This document shows, one piece after another, positions 1 to 6,287 of a DNA stretch of 19,443 nucleotides. The position numbers were made by a program, and so were the translations under genes. The first letter of the stretch is position 1; each line of letters begins with the position of its first letter. Origin of the DNA: JAXHUK01 sp034189725. GTDB taxonomy: Bacteria; Chloroflexota; Dehalococcoidia; SZUA-161. The notes under the pieces were generated by a model. That model searched no databases and was not told the DNA's origin. It saw nothing but the letters and a program-made list of their open reading frames with translations. The stretch is from assembly GCA_034189725.1 (NCBI GenBank), contig JAXHUK010000054.1:1-19443 (forward strand). The letters run 5' to 3'.

Positions 1-12
1 CCTCCGGTGAGT

Positions 13-666
13 TCATAGCTCAAGCACTAGACCGGCACCACATTCTACATGTTGCTCAGGGAAAAGGTGTTGTATCTTCTCCTTGTGCTCAGTGCAATGA
101 CAGGGGCAGATCAAATCGAGCCCATTCAGCGCCTCGAAGTCATCGAAGGCGTGGAGACCACCGATTATGCCTCGTACTTTTCCCCACGTTGAAGCAGCCG
201 CCAGGATACGACCTACGCCTGGATGGGAACATCCCGCTACTACGATTACTCCTGTCTCCAGAGTGATGACCAGAGATTGTTCCACATGCCGTAGTATGCC
301 TGTGGTGAATACAGTGGGGCAGATTTGGATGGGGTCTGTAACCATGGTCACATTAGTTGCCCTCACCGGTCTCTGCATCGTTCGTGTAATTGACGCAGGT
401 AAATAGACTTCAGCGTTCGGGTTTATTTCCAGTATGTCCCACAGACCACCGATATGATCAGCGTGGGGATGGGATATCACTACCTTGTCGATTTCTCTGG
501 GATCGAGTTCCATCTCGGCCATGTTGTGCAGCAATACCGAACCCATGGCGCCAGTATCGAAGAGAATCGTTGGCATATCTGGAGACTGGATCAAACATGA
601 GAATCCCCAGGCCTTCGTTAGTCCCCATTTCAGACTCTCGTTATCATAGACGATTGTTATGTTCAT
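13..666 (-). CDS. Metallo-beta-lactamase-fold hydrolase, COG1237-like
   Basis: A 217-residue protein with the metal-binding signature of the metallo-beta-lactamase fold: SHPHADH gives His66, His68, Asp70 and His71. Further likely ligands or family motifs are GCSHPG (His148), GGLHAF (His172) and a Cys/His-rich CPCHCTEH at 187-194. GCSHPG, GGxH and PCHC together resemble the COG1237 group, which includes enzymes annotated as dihydropterin-ribofuranosylaminobenzene 5'-phosphate synthase. That substrate is a family label only and is not shown here. No signal peptide is visible, so it is probably cytoplasmic. The start is an ATG at 664-666 with only a weak AGG upstream. It is divergent from the NifX-like gene across 152 bases. 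The protein is somewhat shorter than many relatives, but both ends look intact. Fold assignment is secure; the reaction is unknown. Confidence 0.85.
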   Translation of the reverse strand: MNITIVYDNESLKWGLTKAWGFSCLIQSPDMPTILFDTGAMGSVLLHNMAEMELDPREIDKVVISHPHADHIGGLWDILEINPNAEVYLPASITRTMQRPVRATNVTMVTDPIQICPTVFTTGILRHVEQSLVITLETGVIVVAGCSHPGVGRILAAASTWGKVRGIIGGLHAFDDFEALNGLDLICPCHCTEHKEKIQHLFPEQHVECGAGLVLEL

Positions 667-719
667 TACCTGTTCTCTATTAGTGCATACCCTGATGAGA
701 TTGTAATATTTGATTGTTC

Positions 720-747
720 TTGACAGCTATGGTATCATGATTATGGA
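720..747 (+). promoter_or_regulatory. Possible sigma70-type promoter for the NifX-like gene
   Basis: A perfect -35 hexamer TTGACA (720-725) is followed after 16 bases by a mediocre -10, TATGGA (742-747). It lies in the divergent gap and points toward the gene starting at 819. The -10 is poor, so this is tentative. Confidence 0.3.
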
Positions 748-752
748 CATAT

Positions 753-777
753 GACAATAACTGTGTAGTGTATTGTC
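753..777. repeat. Perfect 7-bp inverted repeat, possible operator
   Basis: GACAATA (753-759) and TATTGTC (771-777) are exact reverse complements separated by 11 bases. The repeat sits at or just downstream of the predicted transcription start between two divergent genes, a usual place for a dimeric repressor site. A hairpin with an 11-base loop is the alternative. The sequence does not match a Fur box or another operator I recognise. Confidence 0.35.
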
Positions 778-818
778 CTCAGGAATTGTGATAGTTTCAA
801 TAATAAAGGAGATATAGT

Positions 819-1181
819 ATGAGATATGCAGTACCCGTGAGCAATGGCAGATTATCCCCGCATTTTGGTCACTGTGAGCATTTTGCCCTGATCGATGTCG
901 ATGTGGAGACGAAAGCGATTGTGAGCAAAGAGCTGGTTATTCCTCCGGCACATCAACCAGGCGTATTTCCCGCGTGGCTGGCAGGGGAAGGGGCTGCCGT
1001 TATCATAGCCGGTGGTATGGGCCCCAGGGCTATAAGCTTGTTCGAAGAGAATCGGATCGAAGTCGTTATCGGCGTTACGGACGATGACCCTGAGGTGCTT
1101 GTTCTCGCCCACGTACGAGGTGTGTTGGCAGCAGGCGACAACGTCTGTGACCATTCAGGGGGCCATGAGTGCGGCCACTAA
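819..1181 (+). CDS. NifX/NifB C-terminal-type Fe-Mo cofactor-binding protein
   Basis: This 120-residue single-domain protein matches the dinitrogenase iron-molybdenum cofactor biosynthesis family (COG1433, PF02579). The N-terminal strand MRYAVPVSNGRLSPHFGHCE carries the typical HFGHCE motif, followed by an alternating beta/alpha core with AAVIIAGGMGPRA at about 59-71. The tail (110-120) is rich in His and Cys (C110, H112, H116, C118, H120), which suggests a metal or cluster site. Family members carry or insert Fe-S/Mo clusters, but many occur in organisms without nitrogenase, and no nif gene is visible here. AAAGGAGA at about 806-813 is a strong ribosome binding site supporting the ATG at 819. 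Its divergent neighbour is a metallo-hydrolase. Exact client protein is unknown. Confidence 0.88.
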   Translation: MRYAVPVSNGRLSPHFGHCEHFALIDVDVETKAIVSKELVIPPAHQPGVFPAWLAGEGAAVIIAGGMGPRAISLFEENRIEVVIGVTDDDPEVLVLAHVRGVLAAGDNVCDHSGGHECGH

Positions 1182-1212
1182 ATGCTGCATGGTGGTTTCG
1201 CTTTCAGATCCG

Positions 1213-1257
1213 GTAGCGTGGGTTAACTAACTTTCGGTGAGATTGTAGCATGGGTTA
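1213..1257. repeat. Imperfect direct repeat GTAGCRTGGGTTA, two copies
   Basis: GTAGCGTGGGTTA (1213-1225) and GTAGCATGGGTTA (1245-1257) differ at one base and start 32 bases apart, in the convergent gap after the NifX-like gene. They resemble GTAGGGTGGGTTA-type dispersed intergenic repeats from memory, so they may be remnants of a small repeat element. With two copies this could also be chance or local duplication. Confidence 0.35.
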
Positions 1258-1286
1258 GTGGAGCGGGATTCATTGTGGATTTTCAG

Positions 1287-1312
1287 GGAAGAATAGCGAT
1301 ATCTTCCGTTTT
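1287..1312 (+). terminator. Candidate intrinsic terminator after the NifX-like gene
   Basis: GGAAG pairs with CTTCC, and ATA pairs with TAT across a GCGA tetraloop (GNRA type), with one bulged A. The stem spans 1287-1307 and is followed by GTTTT. It lies about 105 bases past the stop codon, in the gap between convergent genes. The T-run is short, so termination would be modest. On the minus strand no T-run follows. Confidence 0.4.
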
Positions 1313-1338
1313 CAAATGAGGACTGGGAAATTTCGACA

Positions 1339-2472
1339 TCAAAGATTTCTCATCCCGACTACTTCTTTTGCGTGCATATGTACTGACTCGTCTATCCTTA
1401 GACCTTCTTCTATAAGCTGCAGGACCAGGTTCTTTTCTTCAGGGAATTTATATCCGTCGTAATCCAGTTTGAACAGGTTCTGGTTGCGCCCAGGGTCTCG
1501 ATACCAGCCATTCATGAAGTGGTCAAAGCATAGCCTGCCCGTTATCTCCAGGTTCTCGACCATAGTTCTGATCTCCTGCAGACGCTCATGAGGTGATGAG
1601 AGCACGAGGTCGCCCCTGATGTAGTCTTCGTAGATCGGTGTGCCAGGGCCAGGTATGAACGGTCTCATTCTGATAAAGTGAGGGTTTATTTCGTTCAATA
1701 CCCTGGCGGTATTTCTTGCGTGTTGCTCTGACCTGGTTCTTCCCCCGAGGTCGGGCATAACGTACTCCGAAAGCTCGAAGCCTGTTTCCATAGCCTTTTT
1801 GCCCCCCTCGATTTGCTCAGCGGCAGTAACACCCTTGTCAACGTACTTGAGCAACTCGTCGTCTCCTGTCTCCAAACCGACGTGGAGTCGTGAAAGGCCT
1901 GCGGTACGCAGTTGCTTCAGCTCGTCCGTGGATTTTTTGGAAATGGTTTTCGCTCTGGCATACGATGTAACGCGTTCGATCGAGGGGAATGTCTCTTTCA
2001 GATACGTTATGATCTCGACAAGTTGGGGTGTGGGTACTATCAGGCTGTTGGCATCTTGCAGGAAAACCGTCTTTGCACCGAAGTAGAGCCAGTTAAACAC
2101 AACGACAAACGAGTGATGAGTGTTCAGTCTGGGGTTGCTTCGGAGTAACGCATTTCCCACCTCGCCATTCACGTTGCCCCCGCATCCCAGCTTCCAGGAC
2201 GCCGATACTATTTCATCCGCTATTGCCTTGACAGTGTCGATGTCCTGTTTGAGCTCTTCGACGGTTCTGATTTCCAGTTTTCGCTTTTCATACATCGCAC
2301 CAAAGCAAAATCTGCATCTGTTCCAGGAGCAGTTGCGCGTTGGCCTGAGCAACAGGGAATGGCTTCCTCCTTCGCTTGGCGGCCTCATTGGCCCCAGCTC
2401 GAAGTAGTAGCTCATGAGCTTTTGGGTATCGATTGTATGAGGTGAAGGGTCTCCGGGAAGATTGTAGGTCAT
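1339..2472 (-). CDS. Radical SAM domain protein (CX4CX2C cluster motif)
   Basis: This 377-residue protein has an N-terminal cluster motif NCSWNRCRFC, giving C48, C53 and C56 as ligands for a [4Fe-4S] cluster that would cleave S-adenosylmethionine. The spacing is CX4CX2C, not the usual CX3CX2C. It is preceded by RPTRN, a combination I associate with uncharacterised radical-SAM proteins of anaerobes. Later GLSRLHVGLETGDDELL (about 191-207) matches the strand and Gly/Glu region of Elp3/HemN-like barrels, and PFIPGPGTPIYEDY is typical of that superfamily. No B12 domain or clear auxiliary cluster is visible. It starts at an ATG preceded by AAGG and lies 5 bases after ffh on the same strand, so the two are very probably cotranscribed. 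The substrate is unknown. Confidence 0.8.
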   Translation of the reverse strand: MTYNLPGDPSPHTIDTQKLMSYYFELGPMRPPSEGGSHSLLLRPTRNCSWNRCRFCFGAMYEKRKLEIRTVEELKQDIDTVKAIADEIVSASWKLGCGGNVNGEVGNALLRSNPRLNTHHSFVVVFNWLYFGAKTVFLQDANSLIVPTPQLVEIITYLKETFPSIERVTSYARAKTISKKSTDELKQLRTAGLSRLHVGLETGDDELLKYVDKGVTAAEQIEGGKKAMETGFELSEYVMPDLGGRTRSEQHARNTARVLNEINPHFIRMRPFIPGPGTPIYEDYIRGDLVLSSPHERLQEIRTMVENLEITGRLCFDHFMNGWYRDPGRNQNLFKLDYDGYKFPEEKNLVLQLIEEGLRIDESVHMHAKEVVGMRNL

Positions 2473-2477
2473 TTCAA

Positions 2478-3797
2478 TTACCTTAAATTAAACAGTGAGG
2501 GTAGTTTTCGTCCACGACTCACCTGTTTCATCATCTTTTGTACCTGCTGGTGCTGGTTAAGCAACTGGTTAATGTCCTGAGGAGTAGTGCCGCTTCCGCG
2601 GGCAATACGCCGTCGTCTGCTGCCATCGATGATTCCAGGGTTGCGCCGTTCCTGTGGCGTCATGGAAAGGATTATGGCTTCAACTTTCTTCAACTGCTTC
2701 TCATTGTCGGCCTGAGGCAACTGCTTGGCGCGTCCGGAGAGGCCGGGTATCATGTCGATGAGTTGGCTGACTGGTCCCATCTTTTGGATCTGCCGGAGTT
2801 GCTCGAGGAAGTCCTCGAGATCGAAGCTGCCGCGACGAACCTTGCGCTCCAGCTCATCCCTGTGCCGAGCATCTGTTGCTGCCTCGGTCTTTTCAATGAA
2901 GCTGATGATATCCCCCATACCGAGGATTCGAGATGCCATTCGATCAGGGTAAAAAGGCTCCAGAGCATCTGCCTTCTCCCCGATCCCCACGAACTTGATG
3001 GGTACGCCAGCAACCGAGGCGATAGAAAGCGCTGCACCGCCCCGGGCATCGCCATCCATTTTCGTCAGGATGACACCAGTCAATTCTACTGTGGCGTTGA
3101 ACTCCTCGGCGATTCTTACCGCTTCCTGCCCGGTCATGGCATCGGCCACGAGCAATACCTCGGTGGGATGCAAGAGTTTGCTGAGTTCATTCAGCTCATT
3201 CATCAATTCCTCGTCGATATGAAGACGTCCCGCAGTATCGATGATTAGAGTGGTGGCAGCTACCTCTTTTGCTCGTTTCATGGCGTTGGAACAGATATCG
3301 ATCGGTGAATTACCCTCGCCATAAACAGGTATGTCGAGTTGCTTGCCCAGGGTTGTAAGCTGTTCTTTCGCTGCCGGGCGATAGGAATCAGCAGCGACCA
3401 TGAGAAGACGTTGTCCGCTTTTTCTCAGGTGAAGGGCAAGTTTAGCGGTAGTAGTTGTTTTCCCGGCCCCCTGTAGACCAACCATCATGATAACTGTGGG
3501 GGGCTGGTCAGCGTGTTTTAGCTTCTTCTGTCCTTCACCGAGGGTAACGATCAACTCATCGTTGACGATTTTGATCACGTGCTGCGCAGGCGTGAGGCTC
3601 TCAAGTACGTCACTACCTACCGCACGCTCCCTCACTCTTGCGACAAAATCCTTAACCACTTTAAAGTTGACATCTGCTTCCAACAGAGCCAATCTTACTT
3701 CGCGCATTGCCTCATCGACATCTTTCTCGGTTAGCTTACCTTTCCCCGAGAGTCTCTTGAAAACTGCGCCAAGCTTGTCGGAAAGTGTTTCAAACAT
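2478..3797 (-). CDS. ffh: Signal recognition particle protein Ffh (SRP54)
   Basis: The 439-residue GTPase binds 4.5S/6S SRP RNA and signal sequences of nascent membrane proteins, and docks with FtsY at the membrane. Domains in order: N domain (about 1-95), then G domain with P-loop GLQGAGKTTTT (107-117), DTAGR (187-191), TKMDGDARGG (245-254) and RILGMGD (290-296). A methionine-containing M domain follows from about 325. The RNA-binding helix-turn-helix motif SRRRRIARGSG (393-403) is intact. Length is normal for the family. An AGGAGAAG ribosome binding site (minus strand, 3801-3808) precedes the ATG, and a good promoter sits immediately upstream. The radical-SAM gene follows 5 bases after the stop, with no functional link I can name. 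Confidence 0.98.
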   Translation of the reverse strand: MFETLSDKLGAVFKRLSGKGKLTEKDVDEAMREVRLALLEADVNFKVVKDFVARVRERAVGSDVLESLTPAQHVIKIVNDELIVTLGEGQKKLKHADQPPTVIMMVGLQGAGKTTTTAKLALHLRKSGQRLLMVAADSYRPAAKEQLTTLGKQLDIPVYGEGNSPIDICSNAMKRAKEVAATTLIIDTAGRLHIDEELMNELNELSKLLHPTEVLLVADAMTGQEAVRIAEEFNATVELTGVILTKMDGDARGGAALSIASVAGVPIKFVGIGEKADALEPFYPDRMASRILGMGDIISFIEKTEAATDARHRDELERKVRRGSFDLEDFLEQLRQIQKMGPVSQLIDMIPGLSGRAKQLPQADNEKQLKKVEAIILSMTPQERRNPGIIDGSRRRRIARGSGTTPQDINQLLNQHQQVQKMMKQVSRGRKLPSLFNLR

Positions 3798-3814
3798 TTA
3801 CTTCTCCTGAAATT

Positions 3815-3843
3815 ATTCTATCCTGAGTAACGTCAGTGGTCAA
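3815..3843 (-). promoter_or_regulatory. Sigma70-type promoter for ffh
   Basis: Read on the minus strand, TTGACC (3838-3843) is followed after exactly 17 bases by TAGAAT (3815-3820). Transcription would start near 3808, giving a leader of only about 11 bases that barely includes the AGGAGA ribosome binding site. It is back to back with the lipoprotein promoter. Confidence 0.6.
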
Positions 3844-3860
3844 GCTGAACGGATGTACTG

Positions 3861-3889
3861 TTGACAGGCAGAAAGGGAGGTGCTAGACT
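3861..3889 (+). promoter_or_regulatory. Sigma70-type promoter for the lipoprotein gene
   Basis: A perfect TTGACA (3861-3866) is followed after 17 bases by TAGACT (3884-3889). The start codon at 3923 lies about 33 bases downstream, leaving room for the AGGAG ribosome binding site near 3911-3915. Its -35 lies 17 bases from the ffh -35, a compact divergent promoter pair. Confidence 0.55.
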
Positions 3890-3922
3890 CTGCCATAACA
3901 GTAGTCAGTATAGGAGTGTGAC

Positions 3923-4897
3923 ATGTTGAAAAAGATCATACCTCTGCTAATCGTGGCGTTACTTATTTCTTTCGCTGTTGTGGGATGTGGTGACGAAGAA
4001 ATAGTAGCCCCGATCGAGCTTGTGCCCCAGAGTGCGAATATGCTGGGGCGTGTAGACCTGGTTCGTATTATGGAGGATGAGGATATAGCTAGCTTCTATG
4101 ATGCGATGGAGAAAGAGCCGGATATGCCCCAAACATTCGATGAGGCTATGGACATGCTGGGAGGGGATTTTGAAGAGTTAGTGCTGTTCGGCGACATTTC
4201 AGAGGACACCTGGGATGAAGAGTACTTTGGAATGATAGTGAAAGGGACATTCACAGAGGCAGATGTGCTAGCTGCTATCGAAGAGTTGGGGGAGGTAGAT
4301 CTGGTAACTACCAGTTATCGAGGTTACGAGGTCTACATGGATGCCACTGAAGATATGCAGATCGTTTTTTTGAGTGCTGAACTAATGGTTATCGGCTCAA
4401 TGGATGCGGTAGAAGACGTTATTCTGGTAAAGGATGGTGAGTTGTCGGCTATTAGCGGCGAAGTGCTGGATGCATACAACGATCTGGGCAGTGTGCTGTT
4501 CAAACTGGCAATGGTAGTACCCGAGGAGTTGACCGAGGAAGGATTTGGGGACCCGTCGGGCGAATTGCCCGGGATGGATGCGTTTGGCGATATCGAGACA
4601 ATGGGAATCAGTCTGGATAAGGTTGGAGAGCTGCTCAGCCTTGATCTACAACTATGCTTTCCCGACAGCGAGTCTGCAGAAGAAGCAAAGAGTATGTTTG
4701 ACTTTGTGATGGCAATGGCAGGTATGGCTGCTATGGAAGAAGGAGAACTGGAACAAGCTATAATCGAATTGGTGCAGAAAATCGAAATGACGGTGACCGG
4801 CTCATGCCTGGACATCGTCTTGGAGATAACATTGACAGAGATAGAGGAACTTGTTGAGACCTTTGAGATGGAGGAAGACGAGCTTTTCGAATTCTAG
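3923..4897 (+). CDS. Predicted acidic lipoprotein of unknown function
   Basis: The 324-residue protein begins with MLKK, a hydrophobic stretch (about 5-20) and a lipobox-like VVGC with the lipidatable Cys22, so it should be exported and membrane-anchored. The mature part is extremely acidic: I count about 79 Asp+Glu against about 12 Lys+Arg. It is also rich in Met. The segment from about 34 (LVPQSANMLGRVDLVRIMED) recalls extracytoplasmic proteins of the DUF3352 type, with a 'values of x are stored as residuals' layout of repeated beta/alpha units, but I cannot assign the family. There are only two Cys in the mature chain besides Cys22. It starts at ATG with TAGGAG upstream and has its own promoter. 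It converges with ychF 50 bases downstream. Export and anchoring are inferred; function is not known. Confidence 0.75.
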   Translation: MLKKIIPLLIVALLISFAVVGCGDEEIVAPIELVPQSANMLGRVDLVRIMEDEDIASFYDAMEKEPDMPQTFDEAMDMLGGDFEELVLFGDISEDTWDEEYFGMIVKGTFTEADVLAAIEELGEVDLVTTSYRGYEVYMDATEDMQIVFLSAELMVIGSMDAVEDVILVKDGELSAISGEVLDAYNDLGSVLFKLAMVVPEELTEEGFGDPSGELPGMDAFGDIETMGISLDKVGELLSLDLQLCFPDSESAEEAKSMFDFVMAMAGMAAMEEGELEQAIIELVQKIEMTVTGSCLDIVLEITLTEIEELVETFEMEEDELFEF

Positions 4898-4947
4898 ATA
4901 GTAAACGGTAGCAATATACTGAGAATATTTTGTAGCGAGGATACTAG

Positions 4948-6048
4948 CTACACATTGAACAGGATGGTGATTACATCACCATCCTGTACTATATAGGTTT
5001 TACCCTCGAGTCGCAAAATACCCTGTTTTCGTGCTTCAGCGAGACTGCCACACTGTGCAAGGTCATTGTATCCAATAACCTCTGCTCTGATGAAGCCCCG
5101 TTCAATATCGGTGTGTATCTTGCCTGCTGCCTTGTGGGCAATTGTACCTGTGCGGATAGTCCAGGCCTTCACCTCATCTGAGCCTACAGTGAAAAATGAG
5201 ATCAGCCCCAAAAGGCTATAGGACAGCTTGACCATACGGTCTAGTCCTGATTCGCTCAAGCTCAGGCTCGCGCGGAATTCTTGAGCTTCGTCATCGCCAA
5301 GTTGTGAGAGTTCCATTTCAATCTGACCGCAGAGGACAGCGACTTTGAGGTGGGGACGTTGGTAACGACTGCTCAACTGAGTTTCAATGGAGTTTGCTTC
5401 TGAGAGTTGTTCCTCCCCGATATTGATCAATAGCAACATAGGTTTAGCGGTAAGGAACTGGAATCCCTCGATTTCTTTGGTTTCTTGTTCGGAGAATTCC
5501 TGCTCTCTAATGGGAATATCGTTCTCAAGAGCGGTCTTGATATTGGTCAGCAGGATTTTCTCCCGCGAAATTGCCTCTCTATCCTGCTGCTTGGCCCCTT
5601 TCAGCGAAGCTGTTAGGCGCTCTAATCGCCTTTCTATAATAGCCAGATCGGAGAATGCGAGTTCCAGGTTCATAGCGGCGATGTCGCGCTCCGGGTCGAT
5701 GCTACCCTCAACATGCGGCAGTTTTTCATCCCTGAAGGCACGCACAACATGAACCAGTGCATCGACCTTGCTGAGATAGGAGAGAAACTGGCCACCCGGG
5801 CCATCATCTTTGCCGAATCCCTTTGCGGGAGCAGCGATGTCTATGTAGGTGACTTCTGCGGGAGTTGTGCGTCGAGGTTTAAAAAGATCCGTAAGCCTGT
5901 CTAGCCTGGGATCGGGTACCTTGACCACACCGATGTTGGGGGTCAATGCGGCTGAGGAGTAGGCGCCAGTCTGGGCGTTACCTCGCGTAAGGGCATTGAA
6001 AATTGTGGTTTTGCCGCATTTAGGTAGACCAATGATACCAATCTCCAT
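4948..6048 (-). CDS. ychF: YchF/OLA1-family P-loop NTPase, divergent
   Basis: A 366-residue member of the Obg-related YchF family, which hydrolyses ATP (or GTP) and associates with ribosomes and redox stress responses. P-loop GLPKCGKTT is at 7-15, where GLPNVGKST is usual. The conserved DPERDIAAMNLELA block is at about 118-131. The usual DIAG switch-II motif reads DIAA (70-73), so the Gly of DxxG is Ala. The base-specificity motif that is usually NVDE reads NIGE (209-212). The C-terminal TGS-like domain (about 283-366) is well conserved, with SFFTVGSDEVKAWTIR and a final VQDGDVITILFNV. GGAGG at 6056-6060 (minus) precedes the ATG. It is divergent from holA and convergent with the lipoprotein gene. 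Family is clear, but activity of this variant is uncertain. Confidence 0.9.
   Translation of the reverse strand: MEIGIIGLPKCGKTTIFNALTRGNAQTGAYSSAALTPNIGVVKVPDPRLDRLTDLFKPRRTTPAEVTYIDIAAPAKGFGKDDGPGGQFLSYLSKVDALVHVVRAFRDEKLPHVEGSIDPERDIAAMNLELAFSDLAIIERRLERLTASLKGAKQQDREAISREKILLTNIKTALENDIPIREQEFSEQETKEIEGFQFLTAKPMLLLINIGEEQLSEANSIETQLSSRYQRPHLKVAVLCGQIEMELSQLGDDEAQEFRASLSLSESGLDRMVKLSYSLLGLISFFTVGSDEVKAWTIRTGTIAHKAAGKIHTDIERGFIRAEVIGYNDLAQCGSLAEARKQGILRLEGKTYIVQDGDVITILFNV
4959..4987. repeat. Perfect 13-bp hairpin in the end of ychF
   Basis: ACAGGATGGTGAT (4959-4971) and ATCACCATCCTGT (4975-4987) are exact reverse complements around a 3-base loop. The element falls in the codons for the last residues of YchF and about 60 bases past the stop of the convergent lipoprotein gene. 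No T-run follows on either strand, so it is not a classical intrinsic terminator. It could still stop or protect the ends of both convergent transcripts. Confidence 0.6.
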
Positions 6049-6287
6049 GTCATAGCCTCCAGATTATGTGAGCTTTGGCGTGGGTGTTCCTGATAGGCAT
6101 ACGCGTTTCGTGTCTGAGATGCGTGATCTTGAGCTGTCAGTAAGCGGAACGAAAGCTGCTACCAGGCTTGTGCACAACCATGGATGAGATGCTATACTGT
6201 AATTGTACTCCAATTATACTCCCACCAGGCCAGTTTGAGAATCTCAGCAGTACCAGTATCAATTTAATTCATTACCGGGGGCCGGCT

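Noticed and set aside
2538..3248. A 236-codon open frame on the plus strand opposite ffh
   Set aside because: It lies wholly antisense to the clearly conserved Ffh G and M domains, has no recognisable motif, and no good ribosome binding site.
4333..4815. A 160-codon minus-strand frame opposite the lipoprotein gene
   Set aside because: A Ser/Ile-rich shadow of the acidic coding sequence; the plus-strand gene has a promoter, ribosome binding site and lipobox.
4931..4952. TGTAGC/GCTACA inverted repeat as a terminator for ychF or the lipoprotein gene
   Set aside because: Only a 6-bp stem with a 10-base loop and no T-run on either strand; the neighbouring 13-bp hairpin is far stronger.
6063..6068. 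CATAAT on the minus strand as a ychF -10 box
   Set aside because: No recognisable -35 at 16-18 bases, and transcription would start inside the ribosome binding site.
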